Assembly: GCA_030037055.1 (NCBI GenBank)
Contig: JASHRZ010000601.1
Coordinates: 1-5,771, forward strand
Origin: Alphaproteobacteria bacterium
GTDB lineage: Bacteria; Pseudomonadota; Alphaproteobacteria; ATCC43930; CGMCC-115725
DNA: 5,771 bases
Direction: 5' to 3'
In this document: piece by piece, positions 5,644 to 5,771 of the stretch
Layout: the number at the start of each line of letters is the position of its first letter
How positions within the stretch are numbered: position 1 is the first letter of the stretch
Notes under the pieces: model-generated
What the model saw: only the letters and a program-made list of their open reading frames with translations
Told to the model about the DNA's origin: nothing
Database searches by the model: none
Made by a program: the position numbers and the translations under genes

Positions 5644-5771
5644 ATGGAAGATTATAGCGAAGGGTTTGTCGGTTTCGATGTGGCGAAGGCGAAGCACGCG
5701 GTGGCGATCGCCGAGAGCGCCGCGCGGGCGAAGTTCGATTTGTCGGCGAGATCGAGAACACGCCGGTGACA
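5644..5771 (+). pseudogene. IS110-family DEDD transposase/recombinase, N-terminus, frameshifted and cut by the right edge
   Basis: The ATG at 5644 opens MEDYSEGFVGFDVAKAKHAV, the N-terminus of IS110-family recombinases. D12 in GFDVAK is the first acidic residue of the RuvC-like DEDD active site. These enzymes move the element by RNA-guided recombination without DDE chemistry. In the starting frame the protein goes wrong after AIAES and stops at TGA 5767-5769, giving only 41 codons. Reading from 5721 in the -1 frame restores a family-like sequence, RAGEVRFVGEIENTPVT, to the window end. The join AES-(G)-RAGEVRF needs one more base at about 5719-5720, most simply a second G making GGC. So a single-base deletion has broken the gene, unless it is a sequencing error. 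I know of no programmed frameshifting in this family. The other catalytic residues and the Ser-containing C-terminal domain lie beyond the edge. Confidence 0.75.

Noticed and set aside
4740..5645. Minus-strand open frame (301 codons) running across the permease 3' end and the following non-coding region
   Set aside because: Most of it is antisense to the permease membrane helices, the rest crosses hairpin-rich non-coding DNA, and no part resembles a known protein.
1..5771. CRISPR array, tRNA or rRNA gene
   Set aside because: No regularly spaced repeats and no cloverleaf or rRNA-like sequence were seen on either strand.

Overview
The window is GC-rich and reads like accessory DNA from an alphaproteobacterium, most likely of the Rhizobiales/Hyphomicrobiales type. 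That assignment rests on the two transposase lineages, the EF-hand remnant and the FNR/FixK-type promoter, and it is an inference, not a proven placement. One intact two-gene operon for a tripartite heavy-metal efflux pump sits between decayed genes and mobile-element pieces.

Layout, left to right. (1) About 1-331, minus strand: the N-terminal part of an IS1634-type (IS4 superfamily) transposase. It has lost its start and runs off the left edge. (2) About 391-597, minus strand: remnant of a small secreted EF-hand protein. A ribosome binding site and signal peptide are still readable, but an ACG stands where the start codon should be and the protein is cut inside or just after its first calcium loop. 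(3) About 609-796: no recognisable gene. (4) 797-878: a compact promoter with a perfect FNR/FixK-type palindrome, TTGAC-N4-ATCAA, about 40 bp ahead of the transcription start predicted from a GATAAT -10 element. (5) 879-2147 (+): membrane-fusion (periplasmic adaptor) protein of the CzcB/CusB type. (6) 2160-5330 (+): full-length HME-RND permease of the CzcA/CusA type, starting at GTG 12 nt after the adaptor stop. (7) 5331-5643: non-coding and rich in hairpins. The part next to the following gene is where an IS110-type element would carry its left end and bridge RNA. (8) 5644 to the window end (+): N-terminus of an IS110-family DEDD recombinase, shifted out of frame by one missing base near 5719-5720.

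The adaptor and permease should form a trans-envelope complex that exports a metal cation using the proton gradient. No outer-membrane channel gene is present, so the complex must use one encoded elsewhere or has lost its own. The promoter suggests induction under low oxygen or redox change by an FNR/FixK/Anr-type activator, rather than by a linked metal sensor; no regulator gene is in the window. The most interesting points are this oxygen-type control of a metal pump, the structured region ahead of the IS110 gene, and the single-base lesion in that gene. I found no clear sign of a wholly new system.
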